Below are positions 33,413 through 42,084 of a stretch of DNA of 64,000 nucleotides, piece by piece. The notes beneath the pieces are model-generated. The model was not told where the DNA came from and made no database searches. It saw nothing but the letters and a program-made list of their open reading frames with translations. The stretch is from Halioxenophilus aromaticivorans. Its GTDB lineage: Bacteria; Pseudomonadota; Gammaproteobacteria; Pseudomonadales; Cellvibrionaceae. The first letter of the stretch is position 1. The number at the start of each line of letters is the position of its first letter. The DNA lies in the NCBI RefSeq assembly GCF_042850945.1, contig NZ_AP031496.1, positions 496,001 through 560,000 of the forward strand, in the 5' to 3' direction. Made by a program: the position numbers and the translations under genes.

Positions 33413-34894
33413 ATGAGCAACGGTAAACACTCCTACAAAGATTTGCGGGAATTCTTACAATTCTTAGAGAGCCGCAACGAGCTGGTAAGAATTAGCCAAC
33501 CCATCGACCCCAATTTAGAAATGACAGAAATCGCCGACCGCACCCTGCGTGCCGGTGGCCCGGCGCTGTTGTTCGAAAACCCCATTGGTAGTGATATTCC
33601 GGTGCTGGCAAATCTGTTCGGCACCGGACAGCGGGTGGCCTTGGCCATGGGGGAGGACGATGTGAGTGCCCTGCGCGAAGTGGGTAAGTTGTTAGCCTTT
33701 TTGAAGGAGCCCGAGCCGCCCAAGGGCTTAAAGGATGCATGGCAAAAGATGCCCATTTTTAAGCAGGTGCTGAATATGGGTCCCAAGTTAATCAGCAAAG
33801 CGCCGGCCCAGGCGGTGGTGCTTACCGGGAATGACGTCAATCTCGATCGGCTACCCATACAAACATGCTGGCCCGGAGATGCTGCGCCGCTGGTCACCTG
33901 GCCCCTGGTGATTACCCGTGGGCCTGAGAAAGAGCGGCAAAATTTGGGTATCTACCGCATGCAGAAAATTGGCCGCAACCGGCTGATCATGCGTTGGCTG
34001 TCCCACCGTGGCGGCGCCCTGGATTTCCGTGAGTTTCAGTTAAAAAATCCGGGCAAGCCCTACCCGGTGGTGGTGGCTTTGGGAGCGGACCCGGCTACCA
34101 CACTTGGCGCGGTGACGCCGGTGCCGGATACCCTCAGCGAATATGCCTTTGCCGGTTTGTTGCGCGGCTCCAAAACCGAACTGACCAAGGCCCTCAGTTG
34201 CGACCTAGAGGTGCCCGCACACGCCGAGATTATTCTGGAGGGGGTGATTGAGCCGGACGACTTCGCCGATGAGGGCCCCTTTGGTGACCACACCGGTTAT
34301 TACAATGAGGTTGATCGTTTCCCCGTGTTTACCGTGACCCACATTACCCACCGCAAAAATCCGATCTACCACTCTACCTACACTGGTCGGCCACCGGATG
34401 AGCCCGCCGTGTTGGGTGTGGCGCTGAACGAGGTATTTATTCCTATTTTGCAGCGTCAGTTTCCGGAAATCGTCGATTTCTATCTGCCGCCGGAGGGTTG
34501 CTCCTATCGCCTAGCGGTGGTAACCATGAAGAAACAATATCCCGGCCACGCCAAACGCGTGATGATGGGGGTGTGGTCATTTTTACGCCAGTTTATGTAT
34601 ACCAAATTCGTCATTGTTACCGACGACGACATCAACGCCCGGGATTGGAAAGACGTGATTTGGGCCATCACCACCCGAATGGACCCAATCCGTGACACCA
34701 CATTGGTCGACAACACGCCAATCGACTACCTAGACTTCGCCAGCCCAGTATCCGGCCTGGGGTCAAAAATGGGCCTGGATGCTACTAACAAATGGCCCGG
34801 AGAAACCGAGCGCGAGTGGGGCGAGGCCATTGCCATGGACGAAACGGTAAAACAGCGCGTGGATGAGATGTGGGACGAGTTGGGTATTTTTTAA
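33413..34894 (+). CDS. ubiD: UbiD, 3-octaprenyl-4-hydroxybenzoate decarboxylase
   Basis: A 493-residue prenylated-FMN-dependent decarboxylase of ubiquinone synthesis. The MKYxDLREF-like N terminus (SYKDLREFLQFLESR), the prFMN-binding core (IYRMQKIGRNRLIMRWLSHRGGA, near residue 180), and the catalytic E-x-P-F stretch (EGPFGDHTGYY, near residue 284) are present. Needs UbiX for its cofactor, which is not in this window. Length is close to E. coli UbiD. The trxA-rho-ubiD neighbourhood matches Pseudomonas. Confidence 0.96.
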   Translation: MSNGKHSYKDLREFLQFLESRNELVRISQPIDPNLEMTEIADRTLRAGGPALLFENPIGSDIPVLANLFGTGQRVALAMGEDDVSALREVGKLLAFLKEPEPPKGLKDAWQKMPIFKQVLNMGPKLISKAPAQAVVLTGNDVNLDRLPIQTCWPGDAAPLVTWPLVITRGPEKERQNLGIYRMQKIGRNRLIMRWLSHRGGALDFREFQLKNPGKPYPVVVALGADPATTLGAVTPVPDTLSEYAFAGLLRGSKTELTKALSCDLEVPAHAEIILEGVIEPDDFADEGPFGDHTGYYNEVDRFPVFTVTHITHRKNPIYHSTYTGRPPDEPAVLGVALNEVFIPILQRQFPEIVDFYLPPEGCSYRLAVVTMKKQYPGHAKRVMMGVWSFLRQFMYTKFVIVTDDDINARDWKDVIWAITTRMDPIRDTTLVDNTPIDYLDFASPVSGLGSKMGLDATNKWPGETEREWGEAIAMDETVKQRVDEMWDELGIF

Positions 34895-34920
34895 TCTTTT
34901 TTTAGTGCTGAGTCTTGTCT

Positions 34921-34949
34921 TTGACTGATATGGTGTTATAGTTTTATAT
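34921..34949 (+). promoter_or_regulatory. Sigma70 promoter of the YtrA-type operon
   Basis: TTGACT (34921-34926), 17-base spacer, TTATAT (34944-34949), about 30 bases before the ATG of the DUF2807 gene. The -10 half is buried in the inverted repeat at 34932-34955, giving a simple repression geometry. Confidence 0.65.
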
Positions 34950-34955
34950 AACACC
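34932..34955. promoter_or_regulatory. Inverted-repeat operator for the GntR/YtrA regulator
   Basis: GGTGTTATA, six bases, TATAACACC: a perfect 9-6-9 dyad overlapping the -10 box. It fits the pattern GGTG-N16-CACC that I recall being described for YtrA-subfamily GntR repressors in Xanthomonas (from memory, not checked). The regulator gene lies in the same operon, so negative autoregulation is inferred. Confidence 0.7.
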
Positions 34956-34979
34956 AACACTCTTTGCCGAGGTCTTCTC

Positions 34980-35813
34980 ATGTCTGCCGCTTCGTTCACC
35001 CGTATTTTTTGCCTGTGTGCCGGGTTGTTGTTAGTCGTCATTAGGGCCCCGATGATCCAGGCTGAAGACGAGCTGTACAGCAAAACCATTCCAGTTTCCG
35101 GGGTAACCGAGCTGGAGGTGCACCAGGGTTTTCGCGTGGTGATCAGCCAGGGAGAGGAAGAATACGTGCGCGCCGTGGCGCACCCCGATGCCCTGTCTCA
35201 CATCGTGGCCGAGTTAACCGATAATCGCTTGCGTTTGGGCTCCAGCACCAATGCGCCCCTGCCTGTGTTGTTTGAAATTCAATTGCGCAACATCAACCGA
35301 ATCAGCTTGATGGACGTGGCCGAGGCCAATATCGATCGCTTAGATGTGGACGATTTACGTTTGTCTGCCCAAGGCGCCGGTGAAATAGCACTTGGGGTTA
35401 TTCATGCCCAGCAATTAGATCTCACTTTTATCGGTACTGGCGCAATTGCCAGCCGCAGTGTTGATGCCCGTCAGGCACAATTTCGCTTGGCTGGCTCCGG
35501 ATCGATCTCCGTGGATAATCTCACCGTGGGTGAATTGGAGTTGGACTTATCGAGCAGTGCTGGTGTGCATTTGGTGTCTTCCGGTTCCATCGATTCTTCT
35601 AGTATTCATCTATCCGGCACGGGGATTTTTAACGCCGCCAACACGGTCACGCGCCAGGCTGAAATTGACATCGCCGGCTCCGCCAGTGCGCTGGTAAATG
35701 TTACCGAATCGCTGGATGTCAGTACCTCCGGTTCCGGTACTGTGACCTATTATGGCAATCCCAATTTAGATACTGGTATCTTTGGTTCCGGCCTGGTAGA
35801 GCAGGCGCTTTAA
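34980..35813 (+). CDS. Exported DUF2807 protein (GIN-domain beta solenoid)
   Basis: A 277-residue protein with an N-terminal signal sequence (hydrophobic about residues 9-28, cleavage near IQAED). The mature part has the DUF2807 layout: an opening strand (SKTIPVSGVTELEVHQGFRV), then repeated beta-rungs with recurring Gly-Ser-Gly and SLMDVAEANI, SAQGAGEIAL, GSGSISVDNL, SGTGIFNA, TSGSGTVTYYG units. Such proteins form right-handed beta-solenoids on the cell surface or in the periplasm. It is first in an operon with a YtrA-type repressor and an ABC exporter, which suggests a shared envelope function; the substrate is unknown. Confidence 0.85.
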   Translation: MSAASFTRIFCLCAGLLLVVIRAPMIQAEDELYSKTIPVSGVTELEVHQGFRVVISQGEEEYVRAVAHPDALSHIVAELTDNRLRLGSSTNAPLPVLFEIQLRNINRISLMDVAEANIDRLDVDDLRLSAQGAGEIALGVIHAQQLDLTFIGTGAIASRSVDARQAQFRLAGSGSISVDNLTVGELELDLSSSAGVHLVSSGSIDSSSIHLSGTGIFNAANTVTRQAEIDIAGSASALVNVTESLDVSTSGSGTVTYYGNPNLDTGIFGSGLVEQAL

Positions 35814-35816
35814 TTC

Positions 35817-36188
35817 ATGGCCATGCACGACAGCTGGAACGACCAGCAGCCGATTTACCGCCAGTTGCGCGATCGCGTGGCGGCATCGGTACTGGCTGGC
35901 GCGTTTAAAGAAGGTGAGTCAGTGCCTTCGGTTCGGCAGGTTTCCAGCGAAGCCAAAATTAATCACATAACCGTAAGCAAAGCTTATCAAGAGCTGGTGG
36001 ATGAGGGCGTATTGGAAGTGCGCCGTGGCCGAGGAATGTTTGTGGTGGCTGGCGCCAAACAATTATTACTGGCCCAAGAAAAACAAAAATTTATTGAGCA
36101 AGAGCTGCCAGCCCTGGCGGCGCGTTTGCAGCAATTGGATATTGCTCCCAGCCAACTTCTCGACTTATTAAAGGACAGTTTGTCGTGA
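35817..36188 (+). CDS. GntR-family repressor, YtrA subfamily
   Basis: A 123-residue regulator: winged helix (YRQLRDRVAASVLAGAFKEGESVPSVRQ split by turn; recognition helix NHITVSKAYQELVDEG; wing VRRGRGMFV) followed only by about 40 residues for dimerisation, the short architecture that defines YtrA. It lacks the effector domain of other GntR families. It is three bases after the DUF2807 stop and overlaps the ABC ATPase start (GTGA). It probably binds the dyad at 34932-34955 and represses the operon. Confidence 0.88.
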   Translation: MAMHDSWNDQQPIYRQLRDRVAASVLAGAFKEGESVPSVRQVSSEAKINHITVSKAYQELVDEGVLEVRRGRGMFVVAGAKQLLLAQEKQKFIEQELPALAARLQQLDIAPSQLLDLLKDSLS

Positions 36189-37054
36189 CCGAACCCGTCA
36201 TCAGCATCAATCAATTACAAAAACGCTATGGCCGAGATACGGTGGTGGATATACCTCAGTTGCAAGTGGAGGAGGGCAGCATTGTCGGCCTTATCGGCCC
36301 CAACGGAGCCGGTAAAACCAGCGCTTTACGATGCTTGTTGGGCTTGGCCAGTTATCAGGGCGAGGTGCGTGTGCTGGGTAAAGATCCTTACCATCAGCGC
36401 GCAGAATTAATGCAGAACGTTGCCTTTATTGCCGATACAGCGGTGCTGCCGGCCTGGATAACGGCGACGCAGTTGTTAGATTACATGGCCAGTGTGCATC
36501 CGAATTTTAATCGGCAAAAAGCCGAACGGTTTTTATCGGCCACCAACATCAAGGCCAACAGCAAAGTAAAAACGTTATCCAAGGGGATGACCACACAGTT
36601 GCATCTGGCCATGGTGATTGCCATTGAGGCCAAGGTGTTATTTTTAGACGAGCCGACACTGGGTTTGGATATTATTTATCGCCAGCGATTTTACGAGCAA
36701 TTGCTGAACGACTACTTTGACGAAAGCCGTACCATTGTGATCACCACCCACCAAGTGGATGAAATTGAACACATTCTTACCCAACTGATTTTTATCAATC
36801 ACGGCGAGATAGCCTTAAATGCCTCCTTGCACGATATAGCCGAGCGGTTTGTGGAACTGGATGTACTGCCAGAACACCTGGCCGCGGCCGAGGCGCTAAA
36901 CCCTATTTATAGCCGAACCAACCTGGGCAATAAAACATTGATGTTTGAAAATATTCCCCAGCAGCAGCTCATACCCTTGGGAGTGGTGCGCACGCCCAGT
37001 ATTGCTAATTTATTTGTTGCCAAGTTGGATCGCAGTGCGGGAGGTGCCGCGTGA
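36185..37054 (+). CDS. ABC transporter ATPase of the YtrA operon
   Basis: A 289-residue ATP-binding subunit. Walker A GPNGAGKTS near residue 39-47, a modified signature (LSKGMTTQLHLAM rather than LSGGQ), Walker B (VLFLDEPTLGLD) and the switch His (ITTHQVDEI) are present. The C-terminal 80 residues are divergent. Single-domain half ATPases of this kind pair with ABC-2-type permeases, here the next gene, for export or envelope-related functions. GTG start overlaps the upstream stop. Confidence 0.9.
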   Translation: MTEPVISINQLQKRYGRDTVVDIPQLQVEEGSIVGLIGPNGAGKTSALRCLLGLASYQGEVRVLGKDPYHQRAELMQNVAFIADTAVLPAWITATQLLDYMASVHPNFNRQKAERFLSATNIKANSKVKTLSKGMTTQLHLAMVIAIEAKVLFLDEPTLGLDIIYRQRFYEQLLNDYFDESRTIVITTHQVDEIEHILTQLIFINHGEIALNASLHDIAERFVELDVLPEHLAAAEALNPIYSRTNLGNKTLMFENIPQQQLIPLGVVRTPSIANLFVAKLDRSAGGAA

Positions 37055-38019
37055 TGGTGAATAATGTGGCCACCCAATTGCGTCGCGAATATTGGGAAAA
37101 CCGAACCTGGCTGTTTGTATTGCCGATTATTTTATCGGTGCTGCTCATTGTGTTGTCTTTGCTGTTGGCAAAGTACATCACGGCGCTGGGCGTGGGTGAG
37201 CGTGAGTTTTTGATTTTTCAGGGCGAAGAAAACCGAACCCAAATGCTGGATTTCAGTTTGGGCGCGCAACCGTTGAGCGAGGCCGACAACACAGGCGAGC
37301 CCGCGCAGCCGTTAACCGAAGAGCAACAATTCCATCGCGATTTAGAAACCAGCTTTGATGAAACGCCCTTGGCCATGCTAGCGGTTTATATTGCCAGTGC
37401 TTGGCTGGTGAGTTTTTTCTATTTTGCCGCCTGCTTGTATACGGATCGGCAGGACAACAGCATATTATTCTGGAAGTCACTGCCCGTCACCGAACATGAA
37501 AATGTGCTGGCCAAGTTGTTGTTTGGCGCCTTTGCCTTCACCGGTGCTGCGCTGGTGATTGGTTGGTTGTGTTGGTTGGTGATTGTGTTGGTAGCCTTGG
37601 TATCGCCGGGCGGTGAAATTTTGCTCAAAGACATGACCGTCGGCGGGGTGCTGAGTGCCGTATATATGGGGCCGCTGTTGATTGTGTTGGGTTTTATTCG
37701 CGGGTTGCCCATCATCGCTTTGCTGATGTTGTTGTCCGCCGTGGCCCGGCGATCGCCATTAATGATGGCCGTGGTGATTGTGGCCGTGGTGCTGTTGGCG
37801 GAAAAACTGCTGTTTTCCACGGCCTTTGTCTATCAATGGCTAACCTGGCACCTGCCGCTGTTGCCGCTAGACACCGAAGTGGCAGAGGGTGGGTCGCTGC
37901 TGTTTTATCATGTGAAGGATCTGTTTTCTCAGCCGTTGATGTTAATCTCCGGTATTGTGATCGGCATTGCGGCTTTGGTCGCCGCGATCTGGTGCCGAGA
38001 ACACCGTTTTGAGATTTAA
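37054..38019 (+). CDS. ABC-2-type permease of the YtrA operon
   Basis: A 321-residue membrane protein with about six hydrophobic helices (around residues 23-45, 110-132, 150-180, 190-225, 232-255 and 296-316) and a hydrophilic loop after the first helix rich in Glu/Gln (about 50-105), probably periplasmic. No catalytic motif, as expected for a permease. ATG 37054 overlaps the ATPase stop (TGATG) and has GGGAGG nine bases before; GTG 37051 is an alternative. Substrate unknown. Confidence 0.85.
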   Translation: MVNNVATQLRREYWENRTWLFVLPIILSVLLIVLSLLLAKYITALGVGEREFLIFQGEENRTQMLDFSLGAQPLSEADNTGEPAQPLTEEQQFHRDLETSFDETPLAMLAVYIASAWLVSFFYFAACLYTDRQDNSILFWKSLPVTEHENVLAKLLFGAFAFTGAALVIGWLCWLVIVLVALVSPGGEILLKDMTVGGVLSAVYMGPLLIVLGFIRGLPIIALLMLLSAVARRSPLMMAVVIVAVVLLAEKLLFSTAFVYQWLTWHLPLLPLDTEVAEGGSLLFYHVKDLFSQPLMLISGIVIGIAALVAAIWCREHRFEI

Positions 38020-38064
38020 CATGAGTTGCTAAGCCGACTCGTGGTTGACGAGTTGGAGAACACA

Positions 38065-39258
38065 GTGTCGCAGTTTTTGTCCGAGCGCTTTTTGGTGGCT
38101 CAAATCGCGTTGGGAATCATCTTAGGGGTGGCTTTGGCCGTCATTTGGCCGAGCTTGGCGGTGCATACCGAGTTATTCGGCTCGCTGTTTGTTGCAGCGC
38201 TAAAAGCGGCGGCGCCGTTGCTGGTGTTTGTGCTGGTGATGGATGCCGTTGCCAACCACAATCGGGCCGGTGACGCCCGTTTCTCGCCTATCATCTGGCT
38301 TTACCTGGCCGGTACCATGAGCGCTGCCTTGGTAGCCTTGCTGGTCAGCCGCATGTGGCCGCCGGAAATAACCCTGCTGACATCCAGCACCGATTTAACA
38401 CCGCCCCAGGGCTTGTCCTCGGTTATTTCTGGCCTGGCTTTGAAGGTGGTGGATAACCCCATCAAGGCTCTAGTGTCGGGTAATTTTATCGGTGTACTGG
38501 CCTGGGCTGCGGCCCTGGGCTTTGCTCTGCGCGGAGTGGCGTCGTCGACGCTTACCGCACTCAGTGATGTGTCCGCGGCCATGACGCAATTAGTGCGTTA
38601 TATTATTCGCCTGGCACCCATTGGTATTTTTGGCCTAGTGGCAGCCACCACCGCCAAAACCGGTGCGGCGGCGTTGCTGCAGTACGGCCATCTTATCGGT
38701 CTGTTGCTGCTGTGTATGGTTACCGTTGCACTGGTGGTTAACCCGATACTGGTGTTTGCCTTGACGCGATCCAATCCTTATCCGTTGGTGTTAACCGCGC
38801 TGCGCGAAAGTGGTGTTACGGCGTTCTTTACTCGGTCATCGGCGGCCAATATTCCGGTGAACCTGAATCTGTGTAAACGCCTGGAGCTCAACCCAGATAT
38901 CTACAGCGTGTCCATCCCACTGGGGGCGGCGGTGAATATGGCCGGTGCTGCCATCACTATTACCGTGATGACCATGGCGGCGGTAAATACCCTGGGTATA
39001 GAAGTATCCCTAGCCACGGCACTGTTGCTGTGCATCACCGCCAGTTTGTCGGCCGGTGGCGCGGCTGGCGTGGCTGGCGGTTCGCTATTGTTGATTCCCC
39101 TGGCTTGTAACCTGTTCGGAATCAGCGGTGATGTGGCCATGCAGGTGGTGGCGGTGGGCTTTGTTATTGGCGTGGTTCAGGATTCCGCAGAAACGGCCCT
39201 AAACAGTTCCACCGATGTGGTATTTACCGCCGCTGTTAGTCGGTCTTTTGGTGAGTGA
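38065..39258 (+). CDS. sstT: SstT-type Na+/serine-threonine symporter
   Basis: A 397-residue inner-membrane transporter of the dicarboxylate/amino acid:cation symporter family. Eight hydrophobic helices plus two re-entrant hairpins; the serine-rich hairpin motif (FFTRSSAANIPVNL) and the NMAGAAITITVMT and STDVVFTAAV segments are typical of SstT. GTG 38065 is chosen with GGAG seven bases before; the open frame extends to 38026 but the added residues are not conserved. It follows the ABC permease by 45 bases and may be partly co-transcribed. Confidence 0.9.
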   Translation: MSQFLSERFLVAQIALGIILGVALAVIWPSLAVHTELFGSLFVAALKAAAPLLVFVLVMDAVANHNRAGDARFSPIIWLYLAGTMSAALVALLVSRMWPPEITLLTSSTDLTPPQGLSSVISGLALKVVDNPIKALVSGNFIGVLAWAAALGFALRGVASSTLTALSDVSAAMTQLVRYIIRLAPIGIFGLVAATTAKTGAAALLQYGHLIGLLLLCMVTVALVVNPILVFALTRSNPYPLVLTALRESGVTAFFTRSSAANIPVNLNLCKRLELNPDIYSVSIPLGAAVNMAGAAITITVMTMAAVNTLGIEVSLATALLLCITASLSAGGAAGVAGGSLLLIPLACNLFGISGDVAMQVVAVGFVIGVVQDSAETALNSSTDVVFTAAVSRSFGE

Positions 39259-39262
39259 GTGC

Positions 39263-40108
39263 TTACTCAGGCTTCACTCTAACCATCCCTTCTTGGGCCG
39301 TGGAGGCGATAAGGTTGCCTTCACGGTCGTAGATACGGCCAAAATTTAAGCCTCGGCCATTGCCCGCCCACGGGCTGTACACCTCGTACAGGATCCACTC
39401 ATCCATGCGGAACGGGCGGTGAAACCACATGCTGTGGTCAATGGTGGCGCTGCGTAGGTTGGGAGAGATAAAACTGACGCCGTGCGGACGCAGGGAGGTG
39501 GCCAGCAGGTGGGTGTCCGAGGCGAAGGCCAGCAGCTGTTGGTGCACCGCCAGTTCATCGGGTACCTCGCCGTCGGCTCTGATCCAAATGGCGTTGCGTG
39601 GCTCGCTGACTGGGTTCTCCTGGCTCCAAATCGGGTTGGTTTGCCGGTATTCCAGGGGCCAATTGGCCAACTTTATGGGCAGGTTGGGGATAGATTCGAA
39701 CAGTTCCCGGTCCGATTTTAAGCCCTCTGGCCCCGGCGGAAAGGTGGTTTGGTGCTGGTGGCTCAAGCCTTCTTCTTCGGGCTGAAAAGAGCATTGGCAG
39801 CTGTAAATGGCGTGGCCATGTTGGCGCGCGGTGACGCGGCGCGATAAAAAGCTGCGGCCATCGCGGATGTTTTCCACATCGTAGATCACAGCCCGCCCGG
39901 CCTCACCTGCGCGCATAAAATAGGAATGGAACGAGTGCAGATGGTAGCCTGGTGCTACGGTATATTGCGCAGCACTGATCGATTGCGACATCACTTCGCC
40001 GCCGAATAAACGCTCGGTGGCCTTCCAGGTGTCAAAGCCGCGGAATAGGTTGTCGTCCAGCCGTTCTAGGCGGTTGGCTGCCAGTAGGAGTGTGAGTGAT
40101 TCGGACAT
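39263..40108 (-). CDS. tesB: Acyl-CoA thioesterase II
   Basis: A 281-residue double hotdog-fold thioesterase. RLDDNLFRGFDTWKATERLFGGEVMSQSI at the N terminus, YFMRAGEAGRAVIYDVENIRDGRSFLSRRV and the C-terminal ATIDHSMWFHRPFRMDEW stretch carrying the conserved Asp are visible. It hydrolyses medium and long acyl-CoA in the cytosol. It ends five bases from the convergent sstT stop. Confidence 0.94.
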   Translation of the reverse strand: MSESLTLLLAANRLERLDDNLFRGFDTWKATERLFGGEVMSQSISAAQYTVAPGYHLHSFHSYFMRAGEAGRAVIYDVENIRDGRSFLSRRVTARQHGHAIYSCQCSFQPEEEGLSHQHQTTFPPGPEGLKSDRELFESIPNLPIKLANWPLEYRQTNPIWSQENPVSEPRNAIWIRADGEVPDELAVHQQLLAFASDTHLLATSLRPHGVSFISPNLRSATIDHSMWFHRPFRMDEWILYEVYSPWAGNGRGLNFGRIYDREGNLIASTAQEGMVRVKPE

Positions 40109-40425
40109 GCATTCCTCTATCGTTGCTGCTTTAGGATGACTACTGATGTGCGCCTAGCAAAGGGTGTTGCGAAGGCGCTAATATAGCGGCCATTGTGGTT
40201 ACGGCGTAAGCTCAAAGGTCTGCCTTAACCGGCTGCCGTTTTGAACTGTTGAGACTCAAAAGGCTATTTTTTATTCCATACAAATTCAATGACTTAAGTG
40301 ATTAAATTTGAAGGTTGGCTTGGGGCGGGGTAGCGCATGGGCCGAAAATTCGCGGATGTCTGATCATGAAGATAATCAATCAGTAAAGCACACCTTGAAG
40401 TTATTATGGAGTTAGGTCGCTGTTT
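40109..40425. other. 317-base gap between tesB and the YqhA-like gene
   Basis: No gene. Contains the divergent promoter regions of tesB and the YqhA-like gene, A/T-rich in the centre (around 40260-40320). A short dyad aaggcgctaatatagcggcc near 40171 is imperfect. No consensus promoter stands out. Confidence 0.4.
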
Positions 40426-40938
40426 ATGAAAGCGTTGGAGTTGTTTCTAGAGTCAGTTATTTTCCGCAGTCGCTGGTTGTTAGCGCCGTTTTTCTTAGGC
40501 CTGATCGCGGCCACTGTGGCGTTGATGTTGAAGTTTTTCAAAGAGCTTGCTCATCTGTTGATGGATTTGTTCGCTATGACCGGGCCGGATGTGATCGTCT
40601 CCATTTTGTCGCTGGTGGATACCACTCTTATCGCGGTGCTGCTGTTCATCATTATTCTTAGCGGTTACGAGAGTTTTGTATCTAAAATTGACTTCCAAGG
40701 CCATGAAGACCGCCCGGCGTGGATGGGGAAGGTGGGTTTCTCTGAGCTAAAATTAAAGCTCATCGGCGCCATAGTGGCCATTTCCGGTGTTGAACTGCTC
40801 AAGGTATTTATTCAAATGGATAGGTATGATTGGGTGGATATTGGCTGGAAGATCGGCATTCATATGACGTTTGTTATATCCGGTGTACTATTTGCACTGA
40901 CCGACTTCATCAACTCCCGCAAGGGAGGTGACCACTAG
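40426..40938 (+). CDS. YqhA/UPF0114 family inner-membrane protein
   Basis: A 170-residue protein with four hydrophobic segments (about residues 20-40, 50-80, 104-126 and 138-158). The family segments FFRSRWLLAPFFLGL-like (IFRSRWLLAPFFLGL, near 13) and LSGYESFVSKI (near 78) are recognised. Function not established. It lies 98 bases before an unknown lipoprotein gene in the same direction. Confidence 0.88.
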   Translation: MKALELFLESVIFRSRWLLAPFFLGLIAATVALMLKFFKELAHLLMDLFAMTGPDVIVSILSLVDTTLIAVLLFIIILSGYESFVSKIDFQGHEDRPAWMGKVGFSELKLKLIGAIVAISGVELLKVFIQMDRYDWVDIGWKIGIHMTFVISGVLFALTDFINSRKGGDH

Positions 40939-41036
40939 GTTGTTATAAATAGGGGCAGGCCGGCGAATAGCGCTGGTAAGATTTCAGGCAAGGAGCCGAT
41001 CAGCCCCGTACAAAGCACACAGAGAACGCAAGAAAC

Positions 41037-41915
41037 ATGATCAAACCACTCCATAACAGACTCTGGGCGGCGCTTGTGGGTAAGTCACGCCTGTCTATTC
41101 TGGCGGCCAGCGGTGCGCTGGCGGCTGCGTTGGTGGGCTGTTCTGGCGGTATTATCCCCAACTATCAGTATTACCAGGACCTTTCGGTGGAAGAAATAGC
41201 CGCCGATTTTAAATACTACTCCAAAGACGAAGAAGACATCTGGCTGTCCGCGCCCTGGATGGTAGAGCTGGTGGGCTGGCTCAACGAGCACCAAATTGTC
41301 GATAACCAAGCGCAAAAGCTCAGTGCCGATTACGATCCACAAGACCGCCGCCTTAATTTGCATGCCCAAGTGGAGTACGCCTACACGGTTGGGGCTAAAA
41401 AGGTCTTTGAGCCCGCTGTATTCGACCGGGTGCGGGTGAATGACGGCGCCTTGCTGCAGGTAAATCCGGCTCCGGTGGATGTCGATTGCGACGAAAACGA
41501 GTGCACTTACAGCCAAAAAGTGGTGGTGCCGTTGACCGTGGCAGAAGTAGTGGGGAGCCGTTACACCGGGTTAACCATTCAGCTGATAGACCCAGGCAAG
41601 CCCGCCATGACCTTTCGCATGCCAGAAACCTATGTGCGCGCTTTCAGTGAGCAGGTGGGTAAAAAGCTGGGTGAGAACTATATGGATTACGATCGAGTGG
41701 TGGATGCCAATGCCCGGTTGGACAACACCTTTGGCCGAGATCAGCTCACCGTGGAAGATATGGCTCGTGAGTGGCAGTGTGACCGCACTACCGTGCAAGC
41801 GTTGGAGCTCAACGGCCCGCAGTCGTTATTCCAGGTGGAGTGTGGCGATGACAGCTATCGCTTGGTGCGCTGCGAGTGGGGTGAGTGTACGGCCGAGGGG
41901 CCTGAGGTTCAGTAG
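41037..41915 (+). CDS. Unrecognised lipoprotein
   Basis: A 292-residue protein with a lipoprotein signal: basic N terminus, hydrophobic stretch at about residues 20-33, and lipobox ALVGC with Cys35. The mature part has no family I recognise; it is mixed beta with two cysteine-containing loops (DVDCDENECTYSQK near residue 155 and a C-terminal CGDD...CEWGEC run), suggesting disulfides in the periplasm. It sits between the yqhA-like gene and the psp locus. Outer-membrane location is inferred from the residue after Cys not being Asp. Confidence 0.75.
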   Translation: MIKPLHNRLWAALVGKSRLSILAASGALAAALVGCSGGIIPNYQYYQDLSVEEIAADFKYYSKDEEDIWLSAPWMVELVGWLNEHQIVDNQAQKLSADYDPQDRRLNLHAQVEYAYTVGAKKVFEPAVFDRVRVNDGALLQVNPAPVDVDCDENECTYSQKVVVPLTVAEVVGSRYTGLTIQLIDPGKPAMTFRMPETYVRAFSEQVGKKLGENYMDYDRVVDANARLDNTFGRDQLTVEDMAREWQCDRTTVQALELNGPQSLFQVECGDDSYRLVRCEWGECTAEGPEVQ

Positions 41916-41936
41916 CCGCATGCTAGGCGTGTTTTA

Positions 41937-41959
41937 CCCGGCAGGGTAGGGTTGCCGGG
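41937..41959 (+). terminator. Hairpin after the lipoprotein gene
   Basis: CCCGGCA, nine-base loop, TGCCGGG: a perfect 7-bp GC-rich stem 21 bases after the lipoprotein stop. No U-tract directly follows, though T-rich sequence lies 60-100 bases on. It probably ends or stabilises the transcript. Confidence 0.45.
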
Positions 41960-42084
41960 CATCGAGCTAATTAGAGCGCGTCTTGCCGGCGCCGCACCCC
42001 CCTTTCTTTTTCGTCGCTCTCGGTTTTATCTCCTAGGCTTTTTCTTTCTTATCGTATCTTTGGTTAAAAAGCGCCAAAGTGGTT

